The position numbers were made by a program, and so were the translations under genes. A stretch of 64,000 nucleotides of DNA. Source: Pseudomonadota bacterium (lineage in GTDB: Bacteria > Pseudomonadota > Alphaproteobacteria > Caulobacterales > Caulobacteraceae). Shown piece by piece: positions 1-8,895 of the stretch; the first letter of the stretch is position 1; each line of letters starts with the position of its first letter. Where the stretch lies: the NCBI GenBank assembly GCA_021808285.1, contig JAKBBV010000006.1:1-64000 (forward strand). The letters run 5' to 3'. A model generated the notes under the pieces. The model saw only the letters and a program-made list of their open reading frames with translations. It did no database searches and was not told where the DNA came from.

Positions 1-995
1 TCATCGTAGCCGACAATAGCCAGAGCCCGCGCGCTCAAGCCCTTGAGTTCGCACCAGCGCATCAAGGCTTCCTCCCGGCCATGGGTGATCCACACCTCCT
101 CGGGCCTGAGTTCCGACAGGGTCAGGGTCAGCTCGTCCCAGTCAGCGTGATCGGAGATCACGAGCGGCAGCTCCACACCCTGACGCCGCGCACGGGCCCG
201 CACCCTCATCCACCCTGACGCGATGCCCGTAAGCGGATCACGAAAGCGCCGCCGCCAGGGCGTGGCCAGGGCTCCGGGCGGAGCCAGGACGATCGCGCCC
301 TCCAGAGCGGACGGCGGGATCGTCGTCGCCGACTCCAGGGGGCCTAGATCAACGCCGAATCGCCCATAGAGGGCGTTCAAGCTCTCCAGGGCCCCATGCA
401 CAGGGATCGGGGCATCGAACCCGGCCTCCCGCAGAAGGGCGATCAGTCGCTGCGCCTTGCCGAGGGCATAGGCGCCAATCAGAATCGGCCTTTGAGGCGC
501 CTCCTCGCGGACCGCCAGGAGGCGGGCGATTTCCTGTTCGGCCGGGGGGTGGCGAAAGACGGGCAGGCCAAAGGTCGCCTCGGTGACGAAGACGTGACAG
601 CGTTCGGGTTCGAAAGGCGCGCAGGTCGAATCCCGACGGCGCTTGTAGTCGCCGGATACGACCAGGGTCAGGCCGCGATGGCGGATCACCGCCTGGGCGG
701 AGCCGAGAATATGTCCCGCGGGCTTTAGGATCAGCTCCACCCCGTCGACCATCAGGGACTCGCCGTAGTCCAGGGCCTGGACCGATCCGGCGAAGCCCGC
801 GCCATAACGGGCCTCCATAATGGCCAGGGTCTGGGCCGTGGCCAGAACGCGCCCGTGGCCAGGACGGGCATGATCGGCGTGGCCGTGGGTGATCACGGCG
901 CGATCCACGGGGTGGATCGGGTCGATATAGAGATCGGCCGGAGGGCAGTAGAGCCCTGCGGGGCGGGGCGTCAGAACGGTGGCGGGCCGGACCAT
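1..995 (-). CDS. Ligase-associated DNA exonuclease (metallo-beta-lactamase fold), 3' end beyond window
   Basis: The protein starts at the ATG whose complement is 993-995 and reads leftward without a stop to the edge, so the C-terminus is missing. It begins MVRPATVLTPRPAG and carries the metal-binding HGHADH motif at residues 37-42, a GHILGSA motif near 94-100, an SGD at 114-116 and SDHADW near 280. This is the beta-CASP/metallo-beta-lactamase pattern of the exonuclease usually encoded beside an ATP-dependent DNA ligase and an Lhr-type helicase. Those partners would lie to the left, outside this window. The likely role is DNA end processing in repair. Family assignment comes from motif recognition; the substrate is inferred. 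Confidence 0.85.
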   Translation of the reverse strand, partial: MVRPATVLTPRPAGLYCPPADLYIDPIHPVDRAVITHGHADHARPGHGRVLATAQTLAIMEARYGAGFAGSVQALDYGESLMVDGVELILKPAGHILGSAQAVIRHRGLTLVVSGDYKRRRDSTCAPFEPERCHVFVTEATFGLPVFRHPPAEQEIARLLAVREEAPQRPILIGAYALGKAQRLIALLREAGFDAPIPVHGALESLNALYGRFGVDLGPLESATTIPPSALEGAIVLAPPGALATPWRRRFRDPLTGIASGWMRVRARARRQGVELPLVISDHADWDELTLTLSELRPEEVWITHGREEALMRWCELKGLSARALAIVGYD

Positions 996-1042
996 CCCTG
1001 GGGATATAGGCGAGCCGAGAATTTTGTCTCTATAAGCGAGGG

Positions 1043-1504
1043 GTGAGCGAAGACAGCCGAATTTCCCCCGACCTCGCCGAGCGCATGGCCCGCGCCACTC
1101 CGCAGTCCGCAGCCCTGGGCCTGCGCGCCGTGTCCGCTGGTCGCGACTGGGCGATCATGGCGGTTCCTTGGAGGGCCGATCTGGTGGGCGATCCGGAGAG
1201 CGGCGTCATCGCCGGCGGCGTCGTCACCACCCTTCTGGACCAGACCTGCGGGCTGGCGGTGTCCAGCCGCGCCCACGCCGAGGGCCGGCTGACCGGTCTG
1301 GCGACGCTGGATTTGCGCATCGACTATATGCGCGGCGCCGAGCCCGGAAAGGACATCTTCGCGCGCGCCCACTGCTATCGCCTGACCCGCTCCATTGGCT
1401 TCGTCCGCGCCGCGGCCTATGAGGTCGATGAGGCGGACCCCGTCGCCACGGCCCAGGCGGCCTTCGCCCTGACGCCCGCCTCCAGCGTCCCGTCCCGCTC
1501 ATGA
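1043..1504 (+). CDS. PaaI-family hotdog thioesterase (first of pair)
   Basis: This is a 153-residue protein with a GTG start at 1043, preceded by a purine-rich GCGAGGGG. A single hotdog domain is visible. The acyl-thioesterase core reads GVIAGGVVTTLLDQ at about residues 54-67, with Asp66 in the position of the general acid/base residue. The usual His of the HGG motif is replaced by Ala here, whereas the next gene keeps it. Its stop overlaps the next ATG by four bases, so the two are translationally coupled. It probably hydrolyses acyl-CoA thioesters in the cytoplasm; the substrate is unknown. Confidence 0.8.
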   Translation: MSEDSRISPDLAERMARATPQSAALGLRAVSAGRDWAIMAVPWRADLVGDPESGVIAGGVVTTLLDQTCGLAVSSRAHAEGRLTGLATLDLRIDYMRGAEPGKDIFARAHCYRLTRSIGFVRAAAYEVDEADPVATAQAAFALTPASSVPSRS

Positions 1505-1932
1505 GCGACGACCACGCCAGGCGCCTCGCCGCGCTCCTCGAACGTGTGCCCTATATGGGCTTTCTGGGCATGCGCGCGGAGCTGGCGGGGGACGAGATGA
1601 CCGCCGTCCTGCCCTTTGCGCCCAAGCTGATCGGCAATACGGTTCTCCCGGCCCTGCATGGCGGGGTGATCGGCGCTTTCCTCGAAATGACGGCGGTGTG
1701 CCAGCTCTGGCTGCACGCCCCCGAGAAGCGTCTGCCGCGCACCATCGATGTGACCATCGAATATCTTCGCTCCGGCCGCCCGGTGACCACCTATGCCCGG
1801 GCCGATGTGCGCAAGGTGGGGCGGCGCATCGCCAATGTGCATGTGGAGGCTTGGCAGGACTCCCGCGACAAGCCGGTGGCGGCCCTGCGCGGTCATTTCA
1901 TGCTGGCCGATGCAATCGGCGCGGGCGAATGA
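1501..1932 (+). CDS. PaaI-family hotdog thioesterase (second of pair)
   Basis: A 143-residue hotdog-fold protein. It has the canonical ALHGGVIGAFLE at residues 51-62, with His53-Gly-Gly and Glu62 as expected for PaaI-type acyl-CoA thioesterases. It overlaps the preceding thioesterase by four bases (ATGA) and the following acetyltransferase by four bases, so the three genes look like one operon. Paired PaaI proteins of this kind may form heteromeric hotdog assemblies (inference). The substrate cannot be read from sequence. Confidence 0.82.
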   Translation: MSDDHARRLAALLERVPYMGFLGMRAELAGDEMTAVLPFAPKLIGNTVLPALHGGVIGAFLEMTAVCQLWLHAPEKRLPRTIDVTIEYLRSGRPVTTYARADVRKVGRRIANVHVEAWQDSRDKPVAALRGHFMLADAIGAGE

Positions 1933-2480
1933 GCAAGCGCATCGTGACCCCGGCGCCGCGGCTCGTCACCCCTCGGCTGACTCTCAGCGGGCACAGTCTC
2001 GACGACTTCGCCGACAGTCTCGCGCTCTGGTCGGATGAAGATGTGGTGCGCTTCATCGGCGGCAAGCCCAACACGGCCGAGGAGGTGTGGACCCGCCTGA
2101 TCCGGCATGCGGGCATGTGGGCGCTGTTCGGCTTCGGCGCCTGGTCGATCCGCGAGACCGTCAGCGGCCGGTTTGTCGGCGAGGCGGGTCTGATGCGCCT
2201 GAAGCGGGCGATCTTGCCGCCGCTTGGGCCTGATCCGGAGGCGGGCTGGGCGCTGCTGCCCTGGGCGCACGGAAAGGGCTATGCCCGCGAGGCCATGGAG
2301 GCGATCCTAGCCTGGGCCGATGAGACCCTCGGGTCGGTGCGCACAGTGTGCATCATCGATCCCCAGAACGGGCCCTCCCTGCGCCTCGCCGGGCGGCTCG
2401 GCTATCAGCGGCTCGCCCAGGGGGCCTATCGGGATGAGCCGACAGTTGTTCTGGAGCGCCGACGACCGCGCACGTCATAG
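1929..2480 (+). CDS. GNAT-family N-acetyltransferase (RimJ/RimL type)
   Basis: 183 residues. The start is the ATG at 1929, which overlaps the previous stop; an in-frame extension upstream only shadows the thioesterase gene. The N-terminus (RLVTPRLTLSG) and the acetyl-CoA pyrophosphate loop HGKGYA at residues 114-119 fit the RimJ/RimL-like acetyltransferases, which acetylate protein N-termini or small molecules. It is the third member of a coupled operon with two thioesterases. The acceptor is unknown. The same reading frame continues open for 39 codons after the TAG stop (see findings). Confidence 0.8.
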   Translation: MSKRIVTPAPRLVTPRLTLSGHSLDDFADSLALWSDEDVVRFIGGKPNTAEEVWTRLIRHAGMWALFGFGAWSIRETVSGRFVGEAGLMRLKRAILPPLGPDPEAGWALLPWAHGKGYAREAMEAILAWADETLGSVRTVCIIDPQNGPSLRLAGRLGYQRLAQGAYRDEPTVVLERRRPRTS

Positions 2481-2609
2481 GCGCCTGATCACGGCGTCAC
2501 GGGCGGGCTTCGGTCAGCCCGCGGCGACATTCAGCCCACCTGGAAGGACGGCGTGGAGTTCAAGGCCAAGCGCGATCCCAGGGCCTCTGCGCGGCGATAG
2601 GGCCGCCCC

Positions 2610-4550
2610 CTAGGCCTTGGTCTGGGCCAGATGCTGCGCGGCCTGGAGCGCGGCCCAGTGTGGGGCGAGGGGCAGGGCGGCGTCGTACTTGGCCTTGGCG
2701 CCGCGCCAGTCGCCTTGCCGGACCAGGACATCGCCCCACAGCTTGAGGGGGTCGGCGTATCGTGGGCCAAGGGCGTGGGCCTTTTGCGCGTCCGCCCGGG
2801 CGCCGGTCAGATCGCCCCAGCCCAGGCGCGCCACGCCCCGCTCCACATAGGCCTTGGGCAGGTCGGGGCCATCGGCGATGGCCAGGGCGAAAGCGCTCTC
2901 GGCCGTCGCCCGATCATGGGCGATGGCAGCCACATCGCCCCGGGTCCACTGGCAGGCATAGCAGTCCGGCGGGAAGCTCGCGGCCAAGGCGCGCGCGGCG
3001 GCCGGATCTCCGAACCGCGCTTCCGCCAGGGCGAGATAGGGGCCGTCATCGCGAAAGACGATGTTGTGAACGTTCTGGGAGTCGTGCCCCTGGCCTCCAA
3101 TGAGAGCAACGTCTGTCGCGTCCGCTTTACGGCTAGAGGTGACGCCTGACCGATCCCCAAGGAACTGAATCTGCGGCAGAATGGCTCCCACGCTTCGGGT
3201 CAAGGTCAGAGCGCTAGCATCTCCGCGCTCCAGGGCGATTAGGCTCAGCAATTCCAGGCCTTGGCGGTCCTGCGCGTCGATGGCGCCGGCATCGGCCTGT
3301 GCGTCGAGCGGATCGTGGTCGGCGACCTCCGCATAGGGCAAGGCATCCACGCTGACATCATGGCCGAAGGTCACAGCCGCCCGACCATCCTGTCGGCTTA
3401 ACTGGGCCATCGTAGTAAAATCACCTTTCTCGAAGGCGATAGAAATGCGGGCCGTTCGGACGGAAAATGCGTCTTGATTTCGCGACACGTCTCCAGGGCG
3501 GCGCGTGATGGCGCGTTCGAGGCTCCGCATCGCGTGCAGCACACCCTCGTCGTGACCGAGAAAGGCCTCGCTCAAGGCCAGATCGCGATAGGCAGGTGAG
3601 AAGTCGGGAATGACGCCGAGGGCTTCGTGAAGTTCCTCTTCCGCAATCCCGAAATCGCCATGATCAATCATCTCGTCACCGGCTAACCCGATGTGGGCCC
3701 AGGCGCGCTCTTGGAGACTTGGGCTTGTGGTCAGCTTGACCAGGATGGCGTGCGCATTGGCCATCTCACCGCGCTGGCTGAGCAGGATCGAGTACCGATA
3801 AGGTTGGGTGCGAGCGTAGAGGGCCTCGGCCGCCTTCTCGAGAAGGCCGTCCAGATCGCCGGCGGCGCCGGTGACGGGCGGGGTCGGGTCATCACCGGAT
3901 CGCGCCGTGATGGTCAGGCCGCCGGGACCTTCGAAAATCTCGCCGGTGATGCGGGTCTCGTGGCCGAGCCAGGCGCGAAGATAGCTCTGCGCCTCACCCA
4001 GGGAGACGCCGGTCTCGGGAATCTCGACCTTCAGGTCACTGCCCCAGTCGTTTGTGTAGGTGCTCGCCGCCCGCATGCTCTGGGTCTGGGCTTGCAGCGC
4101 CGCCAGGCGGTCGAGCACCTGCTTGGCCACCACCTGGCCGGTCAGGCCCCGCGCCGCCAGGTCCGGAGGAACGGAGAAGGCCTCCACCACCAGGCCATGA
4201 TCGTGCGCGGCATCCCAGGCCATGACGCCGAGCCCGGCCAGGACGCCTCCAACGACGAGGACGAGGACGAGCTGAAGGATCGCTCTTAGACCATCAATGA
4301 AGCGGCGAATCTTCAGCTGTGAAATGAGGACGCTGCGCTGTTCATGCAGGTGCTCGGTCTGGATCTCCACCAGGCGCGACTGGCGCGCGAAATAGTCGCT
4401 GGCGCGCCGGGTCAGCTCCGGATCGGTCTTGGCCGCGTCGCTCGCCAGCGCCGCGGCGGTGGGGTCCAGTCCGGCGCCCGGGGTCAGACCCTCGCCGCCC
4501 CCCTCCTCGCCCTCGCCGCCAAGAAGCTCCCCGATCGGGTTTTCGGCCAT
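2610..4550 (-). CDS. Membrane-anchored TPR-repeat protein, paralogue A
   Basis: 646 residues, starting at MAENPIGELLG. A longer in-frame start overlaps the upstream paralogue and is rejected. Layout: an acidic glycine-rich N-terminus, a helical segment at about 50-85 (LVEIQTEHLHEQR), one membrane span at about 88-110, an extracytoplasmic domain opening VVEAFSVPPDLAARGLTGQ (121-139), then TPR-like helices to the end. A CYAC motif lies near residue 500. It sits 10 bp after a close paralogue, so the two form an operon. I recognise the layout as one shared by several alphaproteobacterial TPR proteins but cannot name a function. The C-terminal part is nearly identical to paralogue B while the middle is diverged. 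Confidence 0.78.
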   Translation of the reverse strand: MAENPIGELLGGEGEEGGGEGLTPGAGLDPTAAALASDAAKTDPELTRRASDYFARQSRLVEIQTEHLHEQRSVLISQLKIRRFIDGLRAILQLVLVLVVGGVLAGLGVMAWDAAHDHGLVVEAFSVPPDLAARGLTGQVVAKQVLDRLAALQAQTQSMRAASTYTNDWGSDLKVEIPETGVSLGEAQSYLRAWLGHETRITGEIFEGPGGLTITARSGDDPTPPVTGAAGDLDGLLEKAAEALYARTQPYRYSILLSQRGEMANAHAILVKLTTSPSLQERAWAHIGLAGDEMIDHGDFGIAEEELHEALGVIPDFSPAYRDLALSEAFLGHDEGVLHAMRSLERAITRRPGDVSRNQDAFSVRTARISIAFEKGDFTTMAQLSRQDGRAAVTFGHDVSVDALPYAEVADHDPLDAQADAGAIDAQDRQGLELLSLIALERGDASALTLTRSVGAILPQIQFLGDRSGVTSSRKADATDVALIGGQGHDSQNVHNIVFRDDGPYLALAEARFGDPAAARALAASFPPDCYACQWTRGDVAAIAHDRATAESAFALAIADGPDLPKAYVERGVARLGWGDLTGARADAQKAHALGPRYADPLKLWGDVLVRQGDWRGAKAKYDAALPLAPHWAALQAAQHLAQTKA

Positions 4551-4560
4551 CTCCGCCCCC

Positions 4561-6414
4561 CTAGACCTTCGTCTGCGCCAGGCGTCGCGCGGCCTGGAGC
4601 GCGGTCCAGTGCGGGGCGAGGGGCAGGGCGGCGTCGTACTTGGCCTTGGCGCCGCGCCAGTCGCCTCGCCGGGCCAGGACGTCGCCCCATAGCTTGAGGG
4701 GGTCGGCATAGCGCGGTCCGAGGGCGTGGGCCTTTTGGGCGTCGGCCAGGGCGCCGGTCAGATCGCCCCAGCCCAGACGCGCCACGCCCCGCTCCACATA
4801 GGCCTTGGGCAGGTCGGGGCCATCGGCGATGGCCAGGGCGAAGGCGCTCTCGGCCGTCGCGCGATCATGGGCGAGGGCGGCCACATCGCCTCGGGTCCAC
4901 TGGCAGGGATAGCAGTCCGGCGGGAAGCTCGCGGCCAGGGCGCGCGCAGCGGCCGGATCTCCAAACCGCGCTTCCGCCAGGGCGAGATAGGGGCCGTCGA
5001 CACGCAGGACGATATCTTGAATGTGTTTCGGGTCGTCGCCCTGCCCCTTCATGTCGACAGTGTTCTTGGCTTCGAGGGCGCGCGCCAAGCCAAGGGCGGA
5101 GGGATCGCCGCGCTCCAGGGCGATCTGGGTTTGCAATTCGATGTCCTCCCCGTCCCTTTTGCCCAGACTCTGCGAGTGAATGTACGCGTCAGCAGGGTCG
5201 TGATCAGCAACCTCGGCGAAAGGCAGGGGGTCCACACTGAGATGCCGCAGAAAGGGCACGCGCGCGCCGTCGTCGTCTCGGCTCATCTGCGCCGTGCCCG
5301 AGTAATCGCCCCTTTCAAATGCGATTGTCATGCCGGAACTGAGCTCGGCGGATGTCTCCGTCACTTGAGAGAGGTCTCCAGGACGGCGCCTGATCGCGCG
5401 TCGAAGGCTCTGCATCGCGTGCAGGACGCCCTCATCGTGGCCGAGATAGGCCTCGCAAACGGTCAAATTGTCATCTGCCGCCGCGAAGTCAGGTAAGATT
5501 TTCAGGGCGTCACGAATTTCCTGTTCCGCGACCTGAACGTCAGTGTGAGCCGCCATTGCCTCGACCGCCAATCCGTTATGGGCCCAGGCGCGCTCCTGGG
5601 GACTTGAGCTCGTGGTCAGCTTGACGAGGATGGCGTGCGATCCGGTCATGTCCCCGCGGTCAGACAGGAAAGTCGAGTACCGATAAGGCTGGGTTTGGGC
5701 GTAGAGCGCCTCGGCGGTCTTTTCGAGAAGGTTGTCCAGGTCGGCGGCGCCGCCGGCCACGGGCGGCGTGGGCGCGTCGCCGGATCGCGTCGTAACGGTC
5801 AAGCCGCCAGGGGTCTCGAAGATCTCGCCGGTGATGCGGGTTTCGTGGCCGAGCGACGCCCGAAGATAGCGTTGCACCTCGCCCAGGGAGACGCCCGTCT
5901 CGGGAATCTCGACCTTGAGGTCGTCGCCCCAGTTGTTCGTGTAAGTGCTCGCCGGCCGTATACTCCGGGTCTGGTCTTGTAGGGCCGCCAGGCGGTCCAG
6001 CACCTGCTTGGCCACGACCTGGCCGGTCAGGCCCCGCGCCGCCAGGTCCGGCGGAACGGAGAAGGCCTCCACCACCAGGCCATGATCGTGCGCCGCGTCC
6101 CAGGCCATGACGCCAAGCCCCGCCACCAGAGCCGCCGCGACCAGGGCGATCAGGGCTTGCAGGCCGACCTTGAGCGCCTCGCCCAGGCGTCGCCATCTGA
6201 GGAGGGCGATCTGAACCGCGCGCTGTTCGTGCAGGTGCTCGGTCTGGATCTCCACCAGGCGGCGCGCGCCGATCAGATAGGCCCGGGCTTCGGGGCTGCC
6301 GCCGGCCTCGTCCAAAGCGACGGCGTCGGCGAGAGAGGCCCCAACGGAAGGCGACTCGCCGCCGTCCTCACCCTCGCCGCCGAGCGCGCCTTCGATCCCG
6401 CCCTTCTCCGCCAT
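4561..6414 (-). CDS. Membrane-anchored TPR-repeat protein, paralogue B
   Basis: 617 residues from MAEKGGIEG, the first gene of the leftward pair and divergent from lysS across 172 bp. It has the same architecture as paralogue A: acidic Gly-rich start, a RRLVEIQTEHLHEQR segment near 51-65, a membrane span at about 83-105, the VVEAFSVPPDLAARG domain and C-terminal TPRs with FPPDCYPCQW. Both paralogues carry the phrases KVEIPETGVSLGE and GHETRITGEIFE in the extracytoplasmic domain. A direct tandem duplication is the simplest explanation. A sensor or scaffold of the envelope is possible, but no catalytic motif is visible. Confidence 0.78.
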   Translation of the reverse strand: MAEKGGIEGALGGEGEDGGESPSVGASLADAVALDEAGGSPEARAYLIGARRLVEIQTEHLHEQRAVQIALLRWRRLGEALKVGLQALIALVAAALVAGLGVMAWDAAHDHGLVVEAFSVPPDLAARGLTGQVVAKQVLDRLAALQDQTRSIRPASTYTNNWGDDLKVEIPETGVSLGEVQRYLRASLGHETRITGEIFETPGGLTVTTRSGDAPTPPVAGGAADLDNLLEKTAEALYAQTQPYRYSTFLSDRGDMTGSHAILVKLTTSSSPQERAWAHNGLAVEAMAAHTDVQVAEQEIRDALKILPDFAAADDNLTVCEAYLGHDEGVLHAMQSLRRAIRRRPGDLSQVTETSAELSSGMTIAFERGDYSGTAQMSRDDDGARVPFLRHLSVDPLPFAEVADHDPADAYIHSQSLGKRDGEDIELQTQIALERGDPSALGLARALEAKNTVDMKGQGDDPKHIQDIVLRVDGPYLALAEARFGDPAAARALAASFPPDCYPCQWTRGDVAALAHDRATAESAFALAIADGPDLPKAYVERGVARLGWGDLTGALADAQKAHALGPRYADPLKLWGDVLARRGDWRGAKAKYDAALPLAPHWTALQAARRLAQTKV

Positions 6415-6586
6415 GCCGCCCCCGACGTTCTCCGTGAGCGAGTGTTGCGAGGCCCGCCGGCCTTGGCAACCGTCTTGTGCTGGAGATGGCGACGGGCGAG
6501 TTGATCGCAGGGCGTCAGGGCGCGTCTCCCGCTCACCGGACGCCGCTCGATTGACCCCGCCTCGCGCGGGCTTTACCGCGACGCCT

Positions 6587-8290
6587 ATGTTGAACGGACT
6601 TTCCTCCCTGGCGCGGGCCGCCAAGCCCTGGTCGTTCGAGCAGGCGCGCAACGTACTGGCGCGTCTCGTGAAGGTGCGCCTTGGCGAGGCGGAGCGCGAT
6701 CTGGCGGGGGCGCTGATCGCCGGGGGCCGGGCGGCCGAAGCCGTCGCCGCCTGTCCGGAGCTGGCGCGACCGGTGCTGTTCCAGACCGGCTATGGCGCCT
6801 CGGGCCTGCCGCACATCGGCACGTTCAATGAGGTGGCGCGCACGACCATGGTCATCGCGGCCTTCCGCGCCCTGACCGAGGAGGCGATCCCCACGCGCCT
6901 GCTGTCCTTCTCCGACGACATGGACGGGCTGCGAAAGGTCCCCGAGAACGTCCCCAACCAGGATCTCCTGGCCCTGGATCTGGGCAAGCCGCTCACGAGC
7001 GTGCGCGACCCGTTCGGCGAACAGCCGAGCTTTGGCGAATACAATAATGTGCGCATGCGCGCCTTCCTTGACGAACAGGGCTTCGCCTATGAGTTCCTGT
7101 CCTCCACGCAGTGCTACCGGTCCGGGCGTTTCGATGGAATGTTGAGGCTGATGCTGGAGCGGTTCGACGCCGTTCAAGCGGTCATGCTGCCTACCCTCGG
7201 CCCCGAGCGCCGCGCCACCTATTCTCCCTTCCTGCCGATCAGCCCCGTCAGCGGGCGGGTCCTGCAGGTTCCCACCCTGAAGCGCCATCCCGATCGCGGG
7301 ACCATTGTGTTCGAGGACGAGGATGGAGCGCGCAAGGAGATCCCGGTCACCGGCGGGGCGGTGAAGCTGCAATGGAAGCCCGACTGGGCCTGTCGCTGGG
7401 CGGCTTTCGGCGTCGACTATGAGATGGCTGGGAAGGACCTCATCGAGTCGGTGAAGGTTTCCTCGCGCATCTGCGAAATCTTGGGCGGGACGCCGCCGGA
7501 GGGCTTCAATTTCGAGCTGTTCCTCGACCAGAACAACCAGAAGATCTCCAAGTCCAAGGGCAATGGCCTGACCCTGGAGGAGTGGCGCCGCTATGGCCCG
7601 CCGGAGAGCCTCGTCTATTATCTCTTCCAGTCGCCGCGCTCGGCCAAGAAGCTGTATTTCGACGTCATTCCCAAGGCCACGGACGAGTACCTGCAGCAGC
7701 TCGACGCCTTCAACGCCGCGCGCGGCGCGCCCATCCTTGGCGATCGGCCCGCGCCCAATCCCCTCGACAATCCGGTGTGGAGCGTTCACGGCGGCGCGCC
7801 GCCGGAGACGGGATCGCCGGTCTCATTCAGCCTGCTCTTGAACCTCGTCTCGGCGGCCAACGCCTCGGACAAGAGCATTCTGTGGGGCTTCATCCGCCGG
7901 CAGTTTCCCGGGGCGAGCCCGGAAAGCGAACCACTGCTCGACCGCCTCACCGCCTACGCGCTCAACTATTATGAGGACTTCGTCGCGCCCGCGAAGCGGT
8001 TCCGCTCCCCCGACGCCCGGGAGCGGGCGGCGATGGAGGACCTGCTCGCGCGTCTGAGCGACCTTCCGGACGACTGCCGCGACGGCGAGACCATCCAGAA
8101 CGAGGTCTACGCGGCCGGCAAGGAAGCCGGGTTCGAGCCCTTGCGGGCCTGGTTCATGGCCCTCTATGAGGTGCTGCTCGGCCAGAGCACGGGCCCGCGC
8201 TTTGGGTCCTTCGCGGCGATCTTCGGCCTTCCCGAGACGCGCGATCTGATCGCACGGGCGCTCAAGGGCGAATTCCTGAAACCGGACTGA
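6587..8290 (+). CDS. lysS: Lysyl-tRNA synthetase, class I
   Basis: 567 residues from the ATG at 6587; longer in-frame starts run into the divergent TPR gene. The class I signatures are plain: PHIG at residues 75-78 within GYGASGLPHIGTFNEV, and KISKS at about 319-323. The protein charges tRNA-Lys. Class I LysRS (lysK type) occurs in archaea and many alphaproteobacteria in place of the class II enzyme, which supports the taxonomic reading. It stands alone and converges on the acetyltransferase gene 17 bp downstream. Confidence 0.95.
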   Translation: MLNGLSSLARAAKPWSFEQARNVLARLVKVRLGEAERDLAGALIAGGRAAEAVAACPELARPVLFQTGYGASGLPHIGTFNEVARTTMVIAAFRALTEEAIPTRLLSFSDDMDGLRKVPENVPNQDLLALDLGKPLTSVRDPFGEQPSFGEYNNVRMRAFLDEQGFAYEFLSSTQCYRSGRFDGMLRLMLERFDAVQAVMLPTLGPERRATYSPFLPISPVSGRVLQVPTLKRHPDRGTIVFEDEDGARKEIPVTGGAVKLQWKPDWACRWAAFGVDYEMAGKDLIESVKVSSRICEILGGTPPEGFNFELFLDQNNQKISKSKGNGLTLEEWRRYGPPESLVYYLFQSPRSAKKLYFDVIPKATDEYLQQLDAFNAARGAPILGDRPAPNPLDNPVWSVHGGAPPETGSPVSFSLLLNLVSAANASDKSILWGFIRRQFPGASPESEPLLDRLTAYALNYYEDFVAPAKRFRSPDARERAAMEDLLARLSDLPDDCRDGETIQNEVYAAGKEAGFEPLRAWFMALYEVLLGQSTGPRFGSFAAIFGLPETRDLIARALKGEFLKPD

Positions 8291-8307
8291 GCCGGCGGCG
8301 GGGCCGC

Positions 8308-8895
8308 TCAGGTCGGCCTCGCGATGCGGAACCGAAGGCTTTCGCCGCCGCCCATGGAGGCGGGCTTCTCGAACCGCCCCACGAGCGTCCCGGCCTGGGC
8401 GAGGATGACCCTTTGCGAGGCGAGATTGTCCGGCTGGGTGGTCAGTTCCACATGGGGCAGATCTCGCCGCCAGGCCTCCTGGAGGATCAGGCCCAGGGCC
8501 GCGGTGGCGCAGCCGCGTCCCCGTTTCCAGGGAACAACCGCATAGCCGATATGGCCCAGGACGTGGGGCGGAAGCTCCGCCACGCCCGGCGCGCTCCAAC
8601 GCAGGGAGACGACGCCGCAGAAATCGTCATCCCAGATCCAGCGAGTGACGCCGGGCAGTCGCGGAAGGGTCGCGCCATCCAGGCCCCGGATCGGCGGCAG
8701 ACGTCCCTCGGGATCGTCGCTCCGCGCCACGAAGGCGTCGGGGTCATGGGCGATGGCCTCCAACTGCTCGCGCACGGCGATCGTGCCGCGGATATTGTCC
8801 GGGCTCCAGCCGGCTTCGAGGGCCGCCACATAGCGCGGCAGGCGCGCCAGGGAGAAGGGCTCCAATGTGACGGTCGGACTGAGGGTCTGGCTCAT
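8308..8895 (-). CDS. GNAT-family N-acetyltransferase
   Basis: 195 residues starting MSQTLSPTVTLEPF; an upstream in-frame ATG at 8997 would add an Arg/Pro-rich stretch unlike the family. The acetyl-CoA binding loop KRGRGCAT falls at residues 124-131, preceded by the strand HIGYAVVPW. The gene is monocistronic and convergent with lysS. The acceptor substrate is unknown. Confidence 0.78.
   Translation of the reverse strand: MSQTLSPTVTLEPFSLARLPRYVAALEAGWSPDNIRGTIAVREQLEAIAHDPDAFVARSDDPEGRLPPIRGLDGATLPRLPGVTRWIWDDDFCGVVSLRWSAPGVAELPPHVLGHIGYAVVPWKRGRGCATAALGLILQEAWRRDLPHVELTTQPDNLASQRVILAQAGTLVGRFEKPASMGGGESLRFRIARPT

Noticed and set aside
6533-7789. 418-codon reverse frame opposite lysS
   Set aside because: Antisense shadow of the class I lysyl-tRNA synthetase gene.
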